Assembly: GCA_037447655.1 (NCBI GenBank)
Contig: JBBHKE010001896.1
Location: 1 to 42,742 of the forward strand
DNA length: 42,742 bases
Source: Zygnema cylindricum
Lineage: Eukaryota > Streptophyta > Zygnematophyceae > Zygnematales > Zygnemataceae
Direction of reading: 5' to 3'
Part shown: piece by piece, positions 21,591-32,340 of the stretch
Position numbering within the stretch: position 1 is the stretch's first letter
How the letters are laid out: every line of letters begins with the position of its first letter
The notes under the pieces: generated by a model
The model's input: the letters and a program-made list of their open reading frames with translations, nothing else
What the model was told of the DNA's origin: nothing
Database searches by the model: none
Program-made: the position numbers and the translations under genes

Positions 21591-22601
21591 GCTAACAACC
21601 CTTTCTCCGAAGGCATGTGGCTCATCGCTGCAAAAGACATTGCAGCTGCAACTGACAACTTCTCTCCTTCCAAGAGGATTGGAAGTGGAAGCTTCGGTGA
21701 AGTTTTTAAGGGGCGTCACATGGGAATGGATATAGCTGTGAAAAAGATCCTTCCTGGAAGAACAGTAGATGACAAGTTTGAACAAGATATACGACAACTG
21801 AATACGTTCAAGCACCCACATATCCTGCCTTTGATTGGTTATGAACCCATTGGACCCTGTTTAGTGAGTGAGTACATGTCAGGAGGCAGCCTCCAAGACT
21901 ACCTCGGAGAAAGGGAAGGTGCCTTAACTTGGAAGGACAAAGTGCGAATCTGTCGAGAAATGGCGTCTGCTGTGGCGTACATGCACAAGCGAAATGTGGT
22001 GCATCGAGACTTGAAACCGATGAATGTGCTTCTCGATGACAGTAAAAGAAGCAAAATATGTGATATGGGTTTGGCTAAAATGTGCGAGGGGAAGCAGGTG
22101 AATGTGTCTGGCTTAGGTGGAACAATCGGCTATGTGGATCCCTACATCTCAAAATCCGGTCGTGTGGGTCCCCATTCGGACACCTATGCACTTGGGCTTA
22201 TTATTCTGCAACTTCTGACAGGGACGAAACGTATCCAAGTTGTTCATAAGTTGTTAGATGAACTTCAGGAAAATTCTCCAGTAAGCCAACAGGGCGAAGT
22301 TTACAATGAGATTATCGGACGTTTCTGTTCGAAATTGGATCCAAGGAGCTCTTCGATGCCCAAAAAGGCCTTACATAATACTGTGGCGCTCCTGCTTGGA
22401 TGTTTGGAATGCACGTGGGAACATCGGCCCCACCTGGGTGTCTTCCTGTTATCCCTAGAAGAGCTGGAAGGGTTGGTCAACAGAGGGGAAGCTGATTGGT
22501 TGGACTCATATGTTTTGCAGTTGGCAGCAGAAGAAAGAGAAGCTGATGAAAAAAGCAAAAGGCTGGGGGAGGATTCTGCCAGGTTGAGGGCAGAATTAGC
22601 G
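21591..22601 (+). CDS. Tandem kinase gene, exon 3: active-type protein kinase domain
   Basis: 337 codons, phase 0 at both ends (acceptor GCTGCTGCAG, donor GTGAGA). Plant RLK/RLCK-type Ser/Thr kinase features, numbered from Met 21615: glycine loop RIGSGSFGEVFKG (21-33), the ATP lysine in AVKKIL (43 or 44), HRDLKPMNVLL (130-140, catalytic Asp in HRD at 22002-22010), DMG replacing DFG (150-152), GTIGYVDPYIS and a YALGLIILQLLTG helix. All catalytic residues are present. No signal peptide or membrane span is seen, so it is probably cytoplasmic. The C-terminal about 35 residues are charged and helical and continue into exon 4. Confidence 0.85.
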
Positions 22602-22869
22602 GTGAGATATTGTTCTCCGCAATCTGAGGCTGATTAAAGAAATTACAGTATGTTAAGATTTTTTCTTGATTGTCGTCACATGGCAGGTAATGAAAACCCT
22701 AATAGCTTGGCATTGTCTTACAGGTCGGATTTGTGGAGGATGCATTTTCCTAGGTAGCCCATTTGTTGATGTTTTGAAAGATGTACGGGCTGGTTTTCTC
22801 AATTTCTTTGATTTTACTGCCTGGAAATGTGAGCTCCTCTGACGTGTGAGTCTTCTTCTGATTTTGCAG

Positions 22870-23385
22870 ACATTGATTGCCAAACGAGAAAAGCTTAAAC
22901 AGGACTTTGTGAATGTGCAAGAGCGTGCAGTAAAGTCAAAAAAAAGCATGTTCGGATTGCAACAGAAATTATCATTTGCAATGAGCTCTGAGAACTTTGA
23001 AATTCTCGCACGCCTCGGAGTTTATGTGAAGCATTTGGGACAGAATATCGTTGCGAAGAAAGAGAAGAAGCGAAACCGACAGTCAGAACTGGAGGCGGTG
23101 GAAAAGGACATCACAGAAAAGGAGACTATGGCTGCTCATTTGGATGGAGCGATTGCAGAAGTGAGGAAGTCGGCCATGGTTCGGTGTGAGAGACTTCGAA
23201 TGAAATCGGCGGAAAAGAGGGGAGAACTTGTGGCTACATTAAATGGGGGATCTGCAAATGGATCTCGAATGGATCTGCACTTGTTGTTCAAAGAAGCACA
23301 AATATCAGATGGAAAAGCAGATGAGTTGCAGAAAAAATATTTGTTAAAAGGTCCAAGGTTTGGGCGCTATGATGTTAGAATTTGA
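22870..23385 (+). CDS. Tandem kinase gene, exon 4: coiled-coil C-terminus
   Basis: 171 codons and a TGA at 23383. The acceptor GATTTTGCAG keeps phase 0 from exon 3 across a 268-base intron. The sequence is rich in Lys/Glu/Arg with heptad-like spacing (TLIAKREKLKQDFVNVQERA; KKEKKRNRQSELEAVEKDI), so it should form a long coiled coil for dimerisation or partner binding. I know no named family for this tail. In order the protein would be pseudokinase, pseudokinase, kinase, coiled coil. Confidence 0.75.
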   Translation, partial: TLIAKREKLKQDFVNVQERAVKSKKSMFGLQQKLSFAMSSENFEILARLGVYVKHLGQNIVAKKEKKRNRQSELEAVEKDITEKETMAAHLDGAIAEVRKSAMVRCERLRMKSAEKRGELVATLNGGSANGSRMDLHLLFKEAQISDGKADELQKKYLLKGPRFGRYDVRI

Positions 23386-23682
23386 TGATTTTGTTTACAA
23401 TAATTGGTCATAAACAAATAGTTACTGAATCGAAGTGTAGTATGTACCATTAAGCTTTCGGAGAACTGTAGGCTTCCCTGTAAGTGTAATGATTCATCTC
23501 AAACTCGTGCGATGGCGAAAGCTAGTTCTTTCAAATTTTTTAGCCGAAGTGAAACTCTCCCAGTCACCCAATTGGTTGTATATATAGCATTTGCTTCAGC
23601 TCGCGGAATCTTATACGGATTTTCTTTTTGAGGACAATTGTATGGATTAGTTTGTTGACTCTCATACATTACCATGTTTGTT

Positions 23683-23768
23683 ACATATGTCCCTCAAGCC
23701 AAAGTTAGAAACGTCATTTAGTGTTACATATGTCCCTCAAGGCAAAGTTCAAAACTTCATTCAACAAC
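23683..23768 (+). repeat. Two-copy tandem duplication
   Basis: TTACATATGTCCCTCAAG-CAAAGTT-AAAAC/GT-CATT occurs at 23683 and again about 42 bases later, with a few substitutions. Confidence 0.85.
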
Positions 23769-23769
23769 T

Positions 23770-24015
23770 TATTATATATATTATACATGCAGAATATGTT
23801 TCCGTATGTATAATATATATGTAGAATATGATTTCATATATATAAAATATATGCAGAATATGTTTTCTTTATATATATTATACATGTAGAATATGTTTTC
23901 TTTATATATATTATACATGTAGAATATGTTTTCTTTATATGTATTATATATGTAAAATATGTTTTCTTATATATATTATACATGTAGAATATGTTTTTCT
24001 GTATTTATTATGTAT
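23770..24015 (+). repeat. AT-rich minisatellite, unit about 33 bp
   Basis: About seven degenerate copies of a unit containing TATATTATACATGTAGAATA and ATGTTTTCTTTA. The middle units are nearly identical and the outer units have drifted. Confidence 0.9.
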
Positions 24016-24469
24016 GTTTTCTTTGCATGTCTTATGTCTTCTTTGGGCATATTCTATGTGGCTACATATGCTATATTTACATAGGTTTCCATGAAACGTG
24101 GATGACGCGCTATTACACTTCCACTCACTGAGATAATTTTTAGAACATGATGGTAAATGTGGGCAGATATGCTCCTCCCATTGTCACCTTTTTTTATCTT
24201 TGTCATGTAGCATCAGCTTTCCATGTCCAGCCAATGGATTCTATGTCTATCAGTTTCAGTATTTGAGTACCATCCCATATTGCAAACCTCGTTACCACCC
24301 ACCATATGCTAAACATTGGAAGAGTAAGACCGACCGATGACGTCAGACCAGAAAATTCATCACAATCCGTACACATAAAAGAAAGACTGCCCCTTCTCAC
24401 GAGACCTACTGTACTTTTCAAAATTTCAAATTAGGGCTGAGATTGGGCAATGTTCGTACATCTAAGGTG

Positions 24470-24790
24470 CGGTACGGAAGGAACAGTACTGTACTGTACA
24501 GTGCACTGCCCATTCGTGACTGTACTTCAATACTGAACTGTAGTGTTTAATATTTTTCGGGCAGTCGAAAGTGTTTAGCTTTGCGATCGACCGTTGGATA
24601 TTTTTTTCTAGGCAAGCATTTGAAAGCTGACGGCCATTCCTTTCGATCGTGACGTCACATAGGAAATCGGAAACCTACGTAGCGAAAAAGCTCGTTGACT
24701 ACTCGAAAAAAGTTAACACCAAGCTTGTCCTGTACGGTACTGTACTACTGTACTTTTTTCTAGACTCGTACCAAAGTATAAGTTCTCAAG
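24470..24790. repeat. GTAC-rich stretch
   Basis: Many GTAC tetramers, including the run CAGTACTGTACTGTACAG (24494-24511) and GTACGGTACTGTACTACTGTAC (about 24732-24753). GTAC-centred short palindromes recur through much of the noncoding DNA in this window. Confidence 0.6.
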
Positions 24791-24867
24791 TCAGAATGTT
24801 GTCGGTGCGATGGAGTACGGTGCTGCTTTCAGCATTTCACACTTTACTAAAAGTTCAAGCCGTTGAG

Positions 24868-25975
24868 ATTTTCCTGCATCGTTGTCGGTGACCTATGACG
24901 TGTTGGATTCACACGTACGAATTGTTAAAGTATATTCTCTAGTGTTGTGTATCGGTAAAAAACTTATCGCGATAACACCGATACCGATAGTAATCGGTTA
25001 TCGAACGGTCAGAGGTACCGATATATCGGTCCGAGACCAACAAATTCCATATCGGCGATAACTATAAAAATATATAGAACGCATACTATATTACCTTATT
25101 AAATACTGTATTATACTATTTACATTATATAGCGTGGCATGCCACATATACGAATCTGTTCCGTAACTATTTAACTGAAAATTATTACGGACAACGCAGC
25201 ACAGAAAACGTTGGCCGGTTAACTGAACAAAATATTTTTACGGCGACGTACGGAATTTACAGACAAACTGGTGAACATGGAACGGAAAAAGGACAGCGGA
25301 CACAAAGAACAACGGACGCAAAATAATATTCTGTGCGCCGCCAGAATTGAGCGGAGGACTTGGAATTAAAAAGTACGAGCGGACGGCGAGCGTGAGCGTT
25401 GGCATCCCGGAATGGCTCTTTTGGCAGCTTACGCCAAAAAAGCTGACAGATTGACATGAGGCAGGTGTCCAGTGGATCCCAAGGAATAAAGGGACAAAGC
25501 CATGGCGTCGGATGTGAAAGGTACATCGTTTATATTGGATCCGCACCAAAACCGTACAGACGTCATGGCGGCTACTGTACTTTCTGCGCCGGGGAATAAG
25601 ACGTACAGCTGAGTGTACATGCCGTACATTTATCTGTACGGACCGTACATTTATCGCTGATAGTTATCGTTATCGGTGTTATCGCCGATAAGTACCCGAT
25701 ATTATCGGTTACTTATCGGCGATAAGACCGATAGCGATATATCGAACCAATATATCGATTATCGGGAACCCGAAAAAAGGTCCATATCGGTTATCGGTAA
25801 ATGCTTACCGATACACAACACTAATATTCTCACTTCTCAGTCTACAGTAATAGTATGATCGTGTCGGTGCGCCTAAGTTGTTGTCAGAGTGGCCATGAGC
25901 AGTGCCGCACAGGGCCAGGCATAGGGCGCATCGACACCGCAGATTTTTATTCTACGGCGCAGATTACAGTGCAGC
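24868..25975. repeat. Dispersed repeat, copy A, split by a hAT-like element
   Basis: CGTTGTCGGTGACCTATGA...CACACGTACGAA (24868-24925) and, after the inserted element, ATCGTGTCGGTGCGCC...GCGCATCGACACCGCAGAT (25858-25945) match one continuous diverged copy at 41488-41700. The family is unknown. Confidence 0.65.
24940..25823. mobile_element. hAT-like nonautonomous transposon (884 bp)
   Basis: It has a perfect 19-bp terminal inverted repeat (TAGTGTTGTGTATCGGTAA at 24940; its complement ends at 25823) and an 8-bp target duplication ATATTCTC at 24932-24939 and 25824-25831. Both ends carry dense TATCGGT/ATCGGTTAT motifs in both directions (about 24950-25060 and 25650-25800), like subterminal transposase-binding sites of hAT elements. 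The middle has no transposase. Confidence 0.93.
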
Positions 25976-26285
25976 TTAAGAGATACACCCCAGATTTATC
26001 ATTACGTACCCGCAACGCCAGCACCTCATTCGCCGCCGACAACAAAGGCAGGAAAGTCTAGACGTAAGACCATTTGACCTGCCGCCCAAAACCGTACCCT
26101 ACCATAATGCACCGACAGTATCGGATGACCGAAGGTCTGACTGTACACTGGCCAAACGTACAAACAATCCAAAGAATGAATTTGACCATTTCAAGAAAGC
26201 GCGCCACCGACATTATGGTTAACAATCTGAACTGCCACATAGACCACCTGCAGCATAAAACAAAAGTGCCTGTCCACCGACACTA

Positions 26286-26828
26286 CACCGCGCATCGTTA
26301 TTAGTGTCAAAGTTTAAATAGTGTGGAAATAAATATACCGTCATTGACGCTAATTAAGATTTTTTTTTTTTTTTTAAATAAAGGTGTTATTCTAATTTCG
26401 GCGTTTATGCTAATTTGGGAACAGCAAAAATGGAATATTCGTTGTACGATTATATACATTAATATATGTATTCGTACAAAATATTAAAAATCGTACGCCG
26501 TCGTGAAATTTAAAAATCCGTACATGTAAGACTAATTTACGTGTCAGAACAATCCCGTTTTTTTAGCGCACGATCCTATGCGTGCGCGTCTGATTTAACT
26601 CATTTTTTTGTAAAATTTTCCCTTGAAAAGGTACATTTATGTATGGTCTGACATCGACCGTACACCACACTATTTAGATATTATTGTAATTCGTCCTTTA
26701 CACTATTTTGTACGGTACCTTAATTAACGTCAAGGAAAAAATTAAAATCATGTATCCTATTTGAGGAAAAAAATCAAAATTTTAAGAACCCAAATTAGTG
26801 TCTTTGACACTAATAACGATGCGCGGTG
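26286..26828. mobile_element. TA-flanked MITE (543 bp), Tc1/mariner-like
   Basis: Perfect 27-bp terminal inverted repeats (26286-26312 and 26802-26828, beginning CACCGCGCATCGTTATTAGT) are flanked by TA on both sides (26284-26285; 26829-26830), as left by Tc1/mariner transposases. No ORF. It holds GGTACATTTATGTA and GACCGTACACCAC, also found in the long hAT-like element at 16740-16770. Confidence 0.88.
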
Positions 26829-26830
26829 TA

Positions 26831-26853
26831 CACCACGAATCGTTATTAGTGTC
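26831..26853. repeat. Single MITE end abutting the previous element
   Basis: CACCACGAATCGTTATTAGT starts right after the shared TA (26829-26830) and is the outward-facing end of a related MITE. I cannot assign its partner end with certainty: the end at 27164 pairs better with 26949. Confidence 0.65.
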
Positions 26854-26948
26854 TAAGGTTTTTTTCGCCACTTAAAAAACACCTTTTTCTCAGTACACAC
26901 TTGTCAGATTTTCAGTTTGAGACCGACAATTGGAAGCTGAGAATGGTA

Positions 26949-27164
26949 CACCGTGAATCGGTATTGGCGTAATGGACGCTATTTAAGGTACCTTGTTTTT
27001 TTTTTAATTCTCAAATTGAATTATCCACACTATTTAAAAAAAGTCCTAATTCCTAATTAGAATAAACGATTTCGTTGAAAATTTACAAATTCTCAATTAG
27101 CGTAAATGACGGTAATTGTTCCTACAAGCTAAAGAAACCTTTACGCGAATAACGATTCACGGTG
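26949..27164. mobile_element. TA-flanked MITE (216 bp)
   Basis: The ends CACCGTGAATCGGTATTGGC (26949) and the complement of CACCGTGAATCGTTATTCGC (ending 27164) are imperfect inverted repeats flanked by TA (26947-26948; 27165-27166). They are related to the ends of the 26286 element. Confidence 0.75.
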
Positions 27165-27239
27165 TACCTTTCAATCACAACCGTCAGATCCACAATCCGA
27201 CAATTGTGTACAGAGAAAAGATGTTTTAAGAGGCGAAAA

Positions 27240-28159
27240 AACCTTCAGCGTTGTTCCATTAGGTTGTCTCAGTAAATGTCGAAAATTCGTTTACTGAAGC
27301 GACCGTTCCATTGTGTCCGGTCAGTAACCGACATTTTATTTTTGTAACACAGTTTGATTGGTCCACGTAGTAGATGAATGTGATTCTAGTAAGCTTTACA
27401 GAATCTCTGACAACAAATTATGACCACAAATTTTAACCCACGAAGGTTAGAAGTGACTCGCACGACGTACTGAATAAAATCTGTACGGGCGGACGAAACT
27501 TAAGATTTGTAGAAACGTACGAAAATGTCAGAATGGTTAGTGGAAGGCGACACACGCGTGAAACAACATCCTCCGTCAAATATTTTCTTACGGCTTCCGA
27601 TGGCCTCGCATCCTCCCTCGCGGAACATGTGTACCCACCTGGTCGCGCGGTTGTGGTGGATATTTGTTCACTTTTCCACGAGGCACGATGTGATAAGTTC
27701 AGGCGCATAGAATTGACCTACTCCGGGTCACTTGTTGCGCACAGGGAGTGTCAAACGATCGCTTATCCGATTATGAATCCGACGGTCCACGTTTACGCCC
27801 ATAAACGTGGAGTATCAAATCCCTCATTCAGTAGGCTTATTTTTTTGACATTTTTTTTTTTTTTGGTTCGGCAATGTACAAAACAGTACGGTTTTCTGTA
27901 AAAAACGACATTTTTCCCTAATGGAACCTCACCCTAATACCGATTGGCGGTGTATCGTATGCGAGCCGACGTGACAAATAGACTGGCAGAAAGTGCAATC
28001 GTATCCAAAAAACTACCATTGACCACGTGTCCACAGCATGGTAAGTCACCGACAACAGAGAAAATCTAAAAGCTTGAACTTTACGGATATGTACCGTACT
28101 TCTCCCACACCGACAATAGCCTAGGTTGCACCGACACGATCAAAAGCGTTACTACATAT
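27240..28159. other. Intergenic, no gene recognised
   Basis: Short open frames only (the longest is 122 residues at 27533), without domain signals. Confidence 0.6.
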
Positions 28160-28330
28160 ATTATAGGATATGGATACGATATCTAATCATACGATTTGTA
28201 CATTCAATAATACGATATGTTCAGATATAGTGCGATATTTGATGCGTGCCTTGAGAATTCCGACGTTGGCGCGATCGGCCCATGCACGGCTACAAACGGT
28301 CGCCACAGAAAAGACAAAATGGGGCCAGAA
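28160..28330. repeat. Dispersed repeat, copy 2 (related to 1,310-1,500)
   Basis: Shares GCGATCGGCCCATGCACGGC and flanking AT-rich sequence with the copy near position 1450, with substantial divergence. Confidence 0.45.
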
Positions 28331-28545
28331 GGGGACAACCGGGGAGAGGCGGAGGGGGAACCGCTGGGGGGAAAGGAGGGGGAAGGGGAGGGGGAGAGAT
28401 GGGAGCAAACACGACAATCATATTTGTCCCCCAACCCCCCTTCCTCCCCAAACCCTTCCCCCCCAAATACCTAGACCTGCCCTCCCACTCCCCCTTTCCC
28501 CCCTCCCCCTCACCCCCCTGCCTTCCTCTGGCCCCACCTGCCTCT
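28330..28545. repeat. G-rich tract followed by C-rich tract
   Basis: 28338-28400 has at least four runs of four or more G (GGGGAGAGGCGGAGGGGGAA, then GGGGGG, GGGGG), which fits a G-quadruplex. 28429-28545 has long C runs (CCCCCC, CCCCCCC). The two strands could also pair as an imperfect hairpin. Confidence 0.7.
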
Positions 28546-28675
28546 CGCATACGCCTATTTGCCGTGTTACAATTTTTTTTTCTCTTGCAGGCAGACTTAA
28601 GGAAGAAGTAGTTTGGAAATGGCTTGTAAAAATATCCGTACGACGTGCCATTTTCTTTTATCACTGATTTTATTT

Positions 28676-29076
28676 TTTGCCCCCTCTCTTTCTCCCTTTT
28701 CTTTCCTTCTCCTTCCCCTTTCTCCCTCTCTCTTTCCCTCTTCCTCTCCCTCTTTCTCTCGCCCTTCCTTTCACTTTCATTCTCCCTTTCCCTGTCTTTC
28801 TCCCTGCCTCTCCCTCTTTCTCTCCCTCTCCCTCTTCCCCTCTGCCTTACCCTCTCCCTCGCTCTTTCCCTCTCCCTTTGTTTCACCCTATCCCTCTCCC
28901 TAACCCTTGCCTCCCCCTCTCCCTCTCCTTCTCTGTCCCTCTCCCTCTATGTCCCTCTCTTTCCCTCTCACTCTCCCTCTCATTCTCCGTCCCTCTCACT
29001 CCCTCTCCCTCTCCCTTTTGTCTCTCTCCCTCTCCCCCTTTGTCCCTCTCCCTCTCCCTCTCCCTCTCAATCTCTT
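28676..29076 (+). repeat. CT-rich (CTCTCC-type) tract of about 400 bp
   Basis: An imperfect run of CTCTCCCT units. Open frames of up to 198 residues on either strand here are low-complexity artefacts. Confidence 0.95.
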
Positions 29077-29079
29077 GAA

Positions 29080-30985
29080 TGGTCCTAGAGTGTCCTATCT
29101 TTGTAGTTCAATGTGTCATACAGTTCCTTTATTAGTAACACGTCTAGTATCCTCCCTATATAACTAAACCTATGTCACGGAGTTATCTTGTATGTTATGT
29201 AAAAAGGAATCATCATTCACTCATTGTTACCATCCATATCCATTATCCGTACATGCTTAAGTATTGGGAGGGCACAATCCGGATATGGCTGGGACGGAGT
29301 CATGATGAAGGGTCCTTCAAAGTCTACGTGTGTCGGTGTATATGTGTCAAAAGTACAGTAGAACTACTGTTTGAGTCTTCGTCGATCCCGGAAGTCCACA
29401 TGATCTCAGGGAAATCGTTTGTGTACGGAAGGCTGGCAGTTTTGTGGTGGTCCGTACGAGGGTTTGGCAGCCACGACAGCCCATAAAAAAGCAGATTCCG
29501 GATAATTCTTTATGTTTCCATTACGTATTAAAACTCCACTGAGTCCACCCGTGAAACTTGCCTCCCACCATGCATTCACTAAATAGGAACCAACCCAATT
29601 AAAATGAATAAAATTCTACACATGCAGTTGACTTCAACAACTCAGCAGCTGGGATAGGATTCTTCTGACACAAGTTTTCTTCTTCTATGATCGACCTAAG
29701 CGTCCTTAAACAATCACGTTCTTGAAAAAGCAAAAAAATGATTTTGCCTGAGCAATTCTAGGAACGAATTCAAAATCAGGATAAATTTTTATATTATATT
29801 TTTGCTGGAAATCTGGTAAGTCTCTCAAAAGTGTAAAGAAAGATGAGTTAGCCACAGCTCAATGTTTATCACACAAAAGTACAAAGGTTCTTTCTAGACA
29901 AGATCCAAAATGGGGGCAGTTCAGAATTCAATTAAGATGAAATGTTTGCTTTTCTGAAAGACCCATTAGCTTTAGCGATTCTGACGAGTCTCCAAGAATA
30001 CTAACAGTCTATTTTTTGAAATTAACTTTACCATTTTCGAATTTAATAATCTGCGACAGTTGGTTACAGTGTGTGACATTATAATTTTGCAATCCATTGA
30101 CTAACGAGTACAACAATAAGAGCTTAAACAATTCAAATTGGTAGTAATCTACAGTATATACGGCTCTGACCAAAATTCAGCATCTGAAATATTTGAGTTG
30201 TTGAGCTTTTGTCTGCAAAAGTTTTAACGCATTTCATAATCCCAAAAGCAATAGAATAAGTAACGCAATTAGCTAATTTAACTCAAACAGTTATGTGACA
30301 ATCATTTTACATCCAGAAAGTATACATCCTTTTCAGCATCGAATTATTCTATATAATTCCTTCCTAATATCCATCATGATAAGGAAGAAGGCACAACCTA
30401 ATCTCTACATTAAGTTCTTTCACATCTTTGGCTTCCCATCCCAACATTTCTTCTTTGCAGGGCTCTGAAAAAGCATATCTATCCATTCTTCTTGTCTTTC
30501 ACATGCCGCGTTGTTACAGCTCCAGAATTTTGACCAGGCCCCAAATTTTTGCAGCATTTTAATTATAGTAGTGCACACCTAGTGTAATCTGATTTAGCCA
30601 CTGGTCAATTTTGTTCGTCGGCATATTAGATTTCCATGCAAAGCGCACTTTTTCCAAAGATCTCCAATTACAAATCTGTGTTTTTGAAATTCATGCATAA
30701 ATAATGATTTATCAAGCTTGAATTCAATGTTTTAAATCGAGTAGAAGTTGACCAGATTTGTACAGGTGATTCGCCATCCGATAGATATACTAGCTTTTGT
30801 CCTATTCTTGAAAGCATCATTTTACTTGCATCTCGCAACAAGCCGAAAGACAAATCCTCCATAAGCAACTTCCTTCTTCTCTACAAGCAATTGTCTTCTC
30901 GCATCCAGCCCTATAAGGCACTTGCTCCATTTTCAGATGCACCCCTACCATTTTTACAAAGGAGCCACAAAAAAAATATTTATGG
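29080..30985. other. Intergenic, no confident gene
   Basis: AT-rich. A minus-strand frame at 30668-30868 (66 residues) might be a decayed continuation of the pseudogene at 30991-31460, but I see no splice evidence for joining them. Confidence 0.5.
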
Positions 30986-30990
30986 CTCAC

Positions 30991-31460
30991 TCAACAGAGG
31001 ATTTGTTCGAACTTCAAATTTTTGCACATTTGGAATTTCAAATACCCTCTTTGCCTGATTAACATACCCAGCAAATAACATCCAGTTATGACAGCACAAC
31101 TGACTATTACATTTCCCAATACCAAGCCTGTCCTCTTCATCTGTTCCATGAAATGTGAGCTTCTAATTTCGCAATACTGCAGACAAGCTAAATCTTTTTC
31201 CCACTCCCAACGAATTTTTGATGACATAGTTTTAAAAAGCAGTGATTGTTGGTGTGGAAGCTTGTGACTAGACAGTATGTTATCGTCAAGTCGCTCCTGG
31301 AATACATTTTTTTGATCGACGTTTCCTCTTTTGTGTTTCGCTTCAATTAACAATATACTTTTTCCCTAGATTCCGCGACCGAAATCTATGTCCAATTTCT
31401 GAAAGTCACGATCAGGTCATCCAAGACACTAGCGACGAAATTCGTCCGTTCGTCTCCGAG
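30991..31460 (-). pseudogene. Decayed ORF with a D...ExK-like motif
   Basis: On the minus strand, an ATG near 31463 opens MADNLGDERTNFVASVLDDL. A frame change at about 31390 leads to LDIDFGRGI, a TAG, then GKSILLIEAKHKRGN and an open run to 30991. An Asp followed about 15 residues later by I-E-A-K recalls the PD-(D/E)xK nuclease core, but I cannot place it in a family and the resemblance may be chance. A hydrophobic stretch (LGNVIVSCAVITGCYLLGML) follows. At least one stop and one frameshift separate the parts. Confidence 0.3.
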
Positions 31461-31520
31461 ATTGTCCGCCATCGAGACCTACTTGGAACGGTGTACACAG
31501 AATCACGAAAAAATGTAAGG

Positions 31521-31560
31521 GACAGAGAGGTAGAGAGTAAGAGAGAGAGAGAGAGAGGGA
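31521..31560 (+). repeat. GA-rich microsatellite
   Basis: A run of GA units (31531-31560) in a purine-rich stretch that goes on to about 31625. Confidence 0.85.
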
Positions 31561-31627
31561 AGGAGCGAAAAAGGGTTAGAGGGACAAAGTGGGTGGAGAG
31601 AATTTCAAGCTTAAGGAAGAGGGGAAA

Positions 31628-32040
31628 AGTAACGTTTCATAGCCATGCCACACCAAGGCTTTTGTCGCCGTCGCAGTGAAATATGCTTGGTTGTAACGCG
31701 CTAAATCAATACTGATTTATCCGGTTTGACGGTCAATTATAAAAGCAACAAAATTTACTGTTCGAACCCTTTCCATTCAAACCAAATTGCCTAACTTGCG
31801 ACCATCCAGCATTTGTACGATTGTACTTTCAAAACTGCCCAAATCACCGAGCAAGTGGACCGCTCGTTGTTATTAGTGTTAGCAACACTCATTTTGTTGC
31901 AGCCTTATTTGACCCAAAGTCATACATTACTGTTATTGACATTCGAAGTAGGGAACTTATCGTTGTTGTTCAAATCGCGCGATTTTTTCATTTTTTCTGA
32001 TTTTTACCTATAATTCGTGACTTTTGAAAAAATTGCAAAA
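31628..32040. other. Intergenic, nothing recognised
   Basis: No ORF with a recognisable domain and no repeat that I can define. Confidence 0.5.
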
Positions 32041-32340
32041 AAACGCGGAGTACTTTCTGTCCAGTAAACTGAACGGAAAATTTATTGAAGTGTACTGTAT
32101 TTTACGGGAAATGTACGTTGTTATGCGGAAAATGTACGGTGTTTTGCGGAAAATGTACGGACTTTGACAAAAAGATATGTTGCACTTCTTAGTACTTTCT
32201 GTCCGGAAAACTGAACAGAGGTTTTACGAAAATGTACGAACTTTTACGAAAAGAGACGTTGCAGTGTTGCACCATTTGCGCGCGGTAAGTTTGAATTATG
32301 TACGATCGTACGGAATTTTTTACATGTACGGAATAGTACG
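32040..32340 (+). repeat. Degenerate tandem array of GCGGAAAATGTACGG units
   Basis: GGGAAATGTACG, GCGGAAAATGTACGG (twice) and ACGAAAATGTACGA units recur with variable spacing. A longer block, TACTTTCTGTCC-G-AAACTGAAC, occurs at about 32051 and again at about 32192. Confidence 0.7.

Larger units (their letters stand above)
23386..24470. other. Intergenic, 3' of the kinase gene
   Basis: AT-rich, with the repeats listed separately. No domain-bearing ORF is seen. Confidence 0.6.

Noticed and set aside
27249-27950. Possible transposon with TTCCATTAGG inverted ends
   Set aside because: Only about 10 bases match at each end and I found no target duplication.
28290-29088. Several long ORFs on both strands
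   Set aside because: They are low-complexity Arg/Glu/Gly or Ser/Pro/Leu translations of G-, C- and CT-rich tracts in overlapping frames.
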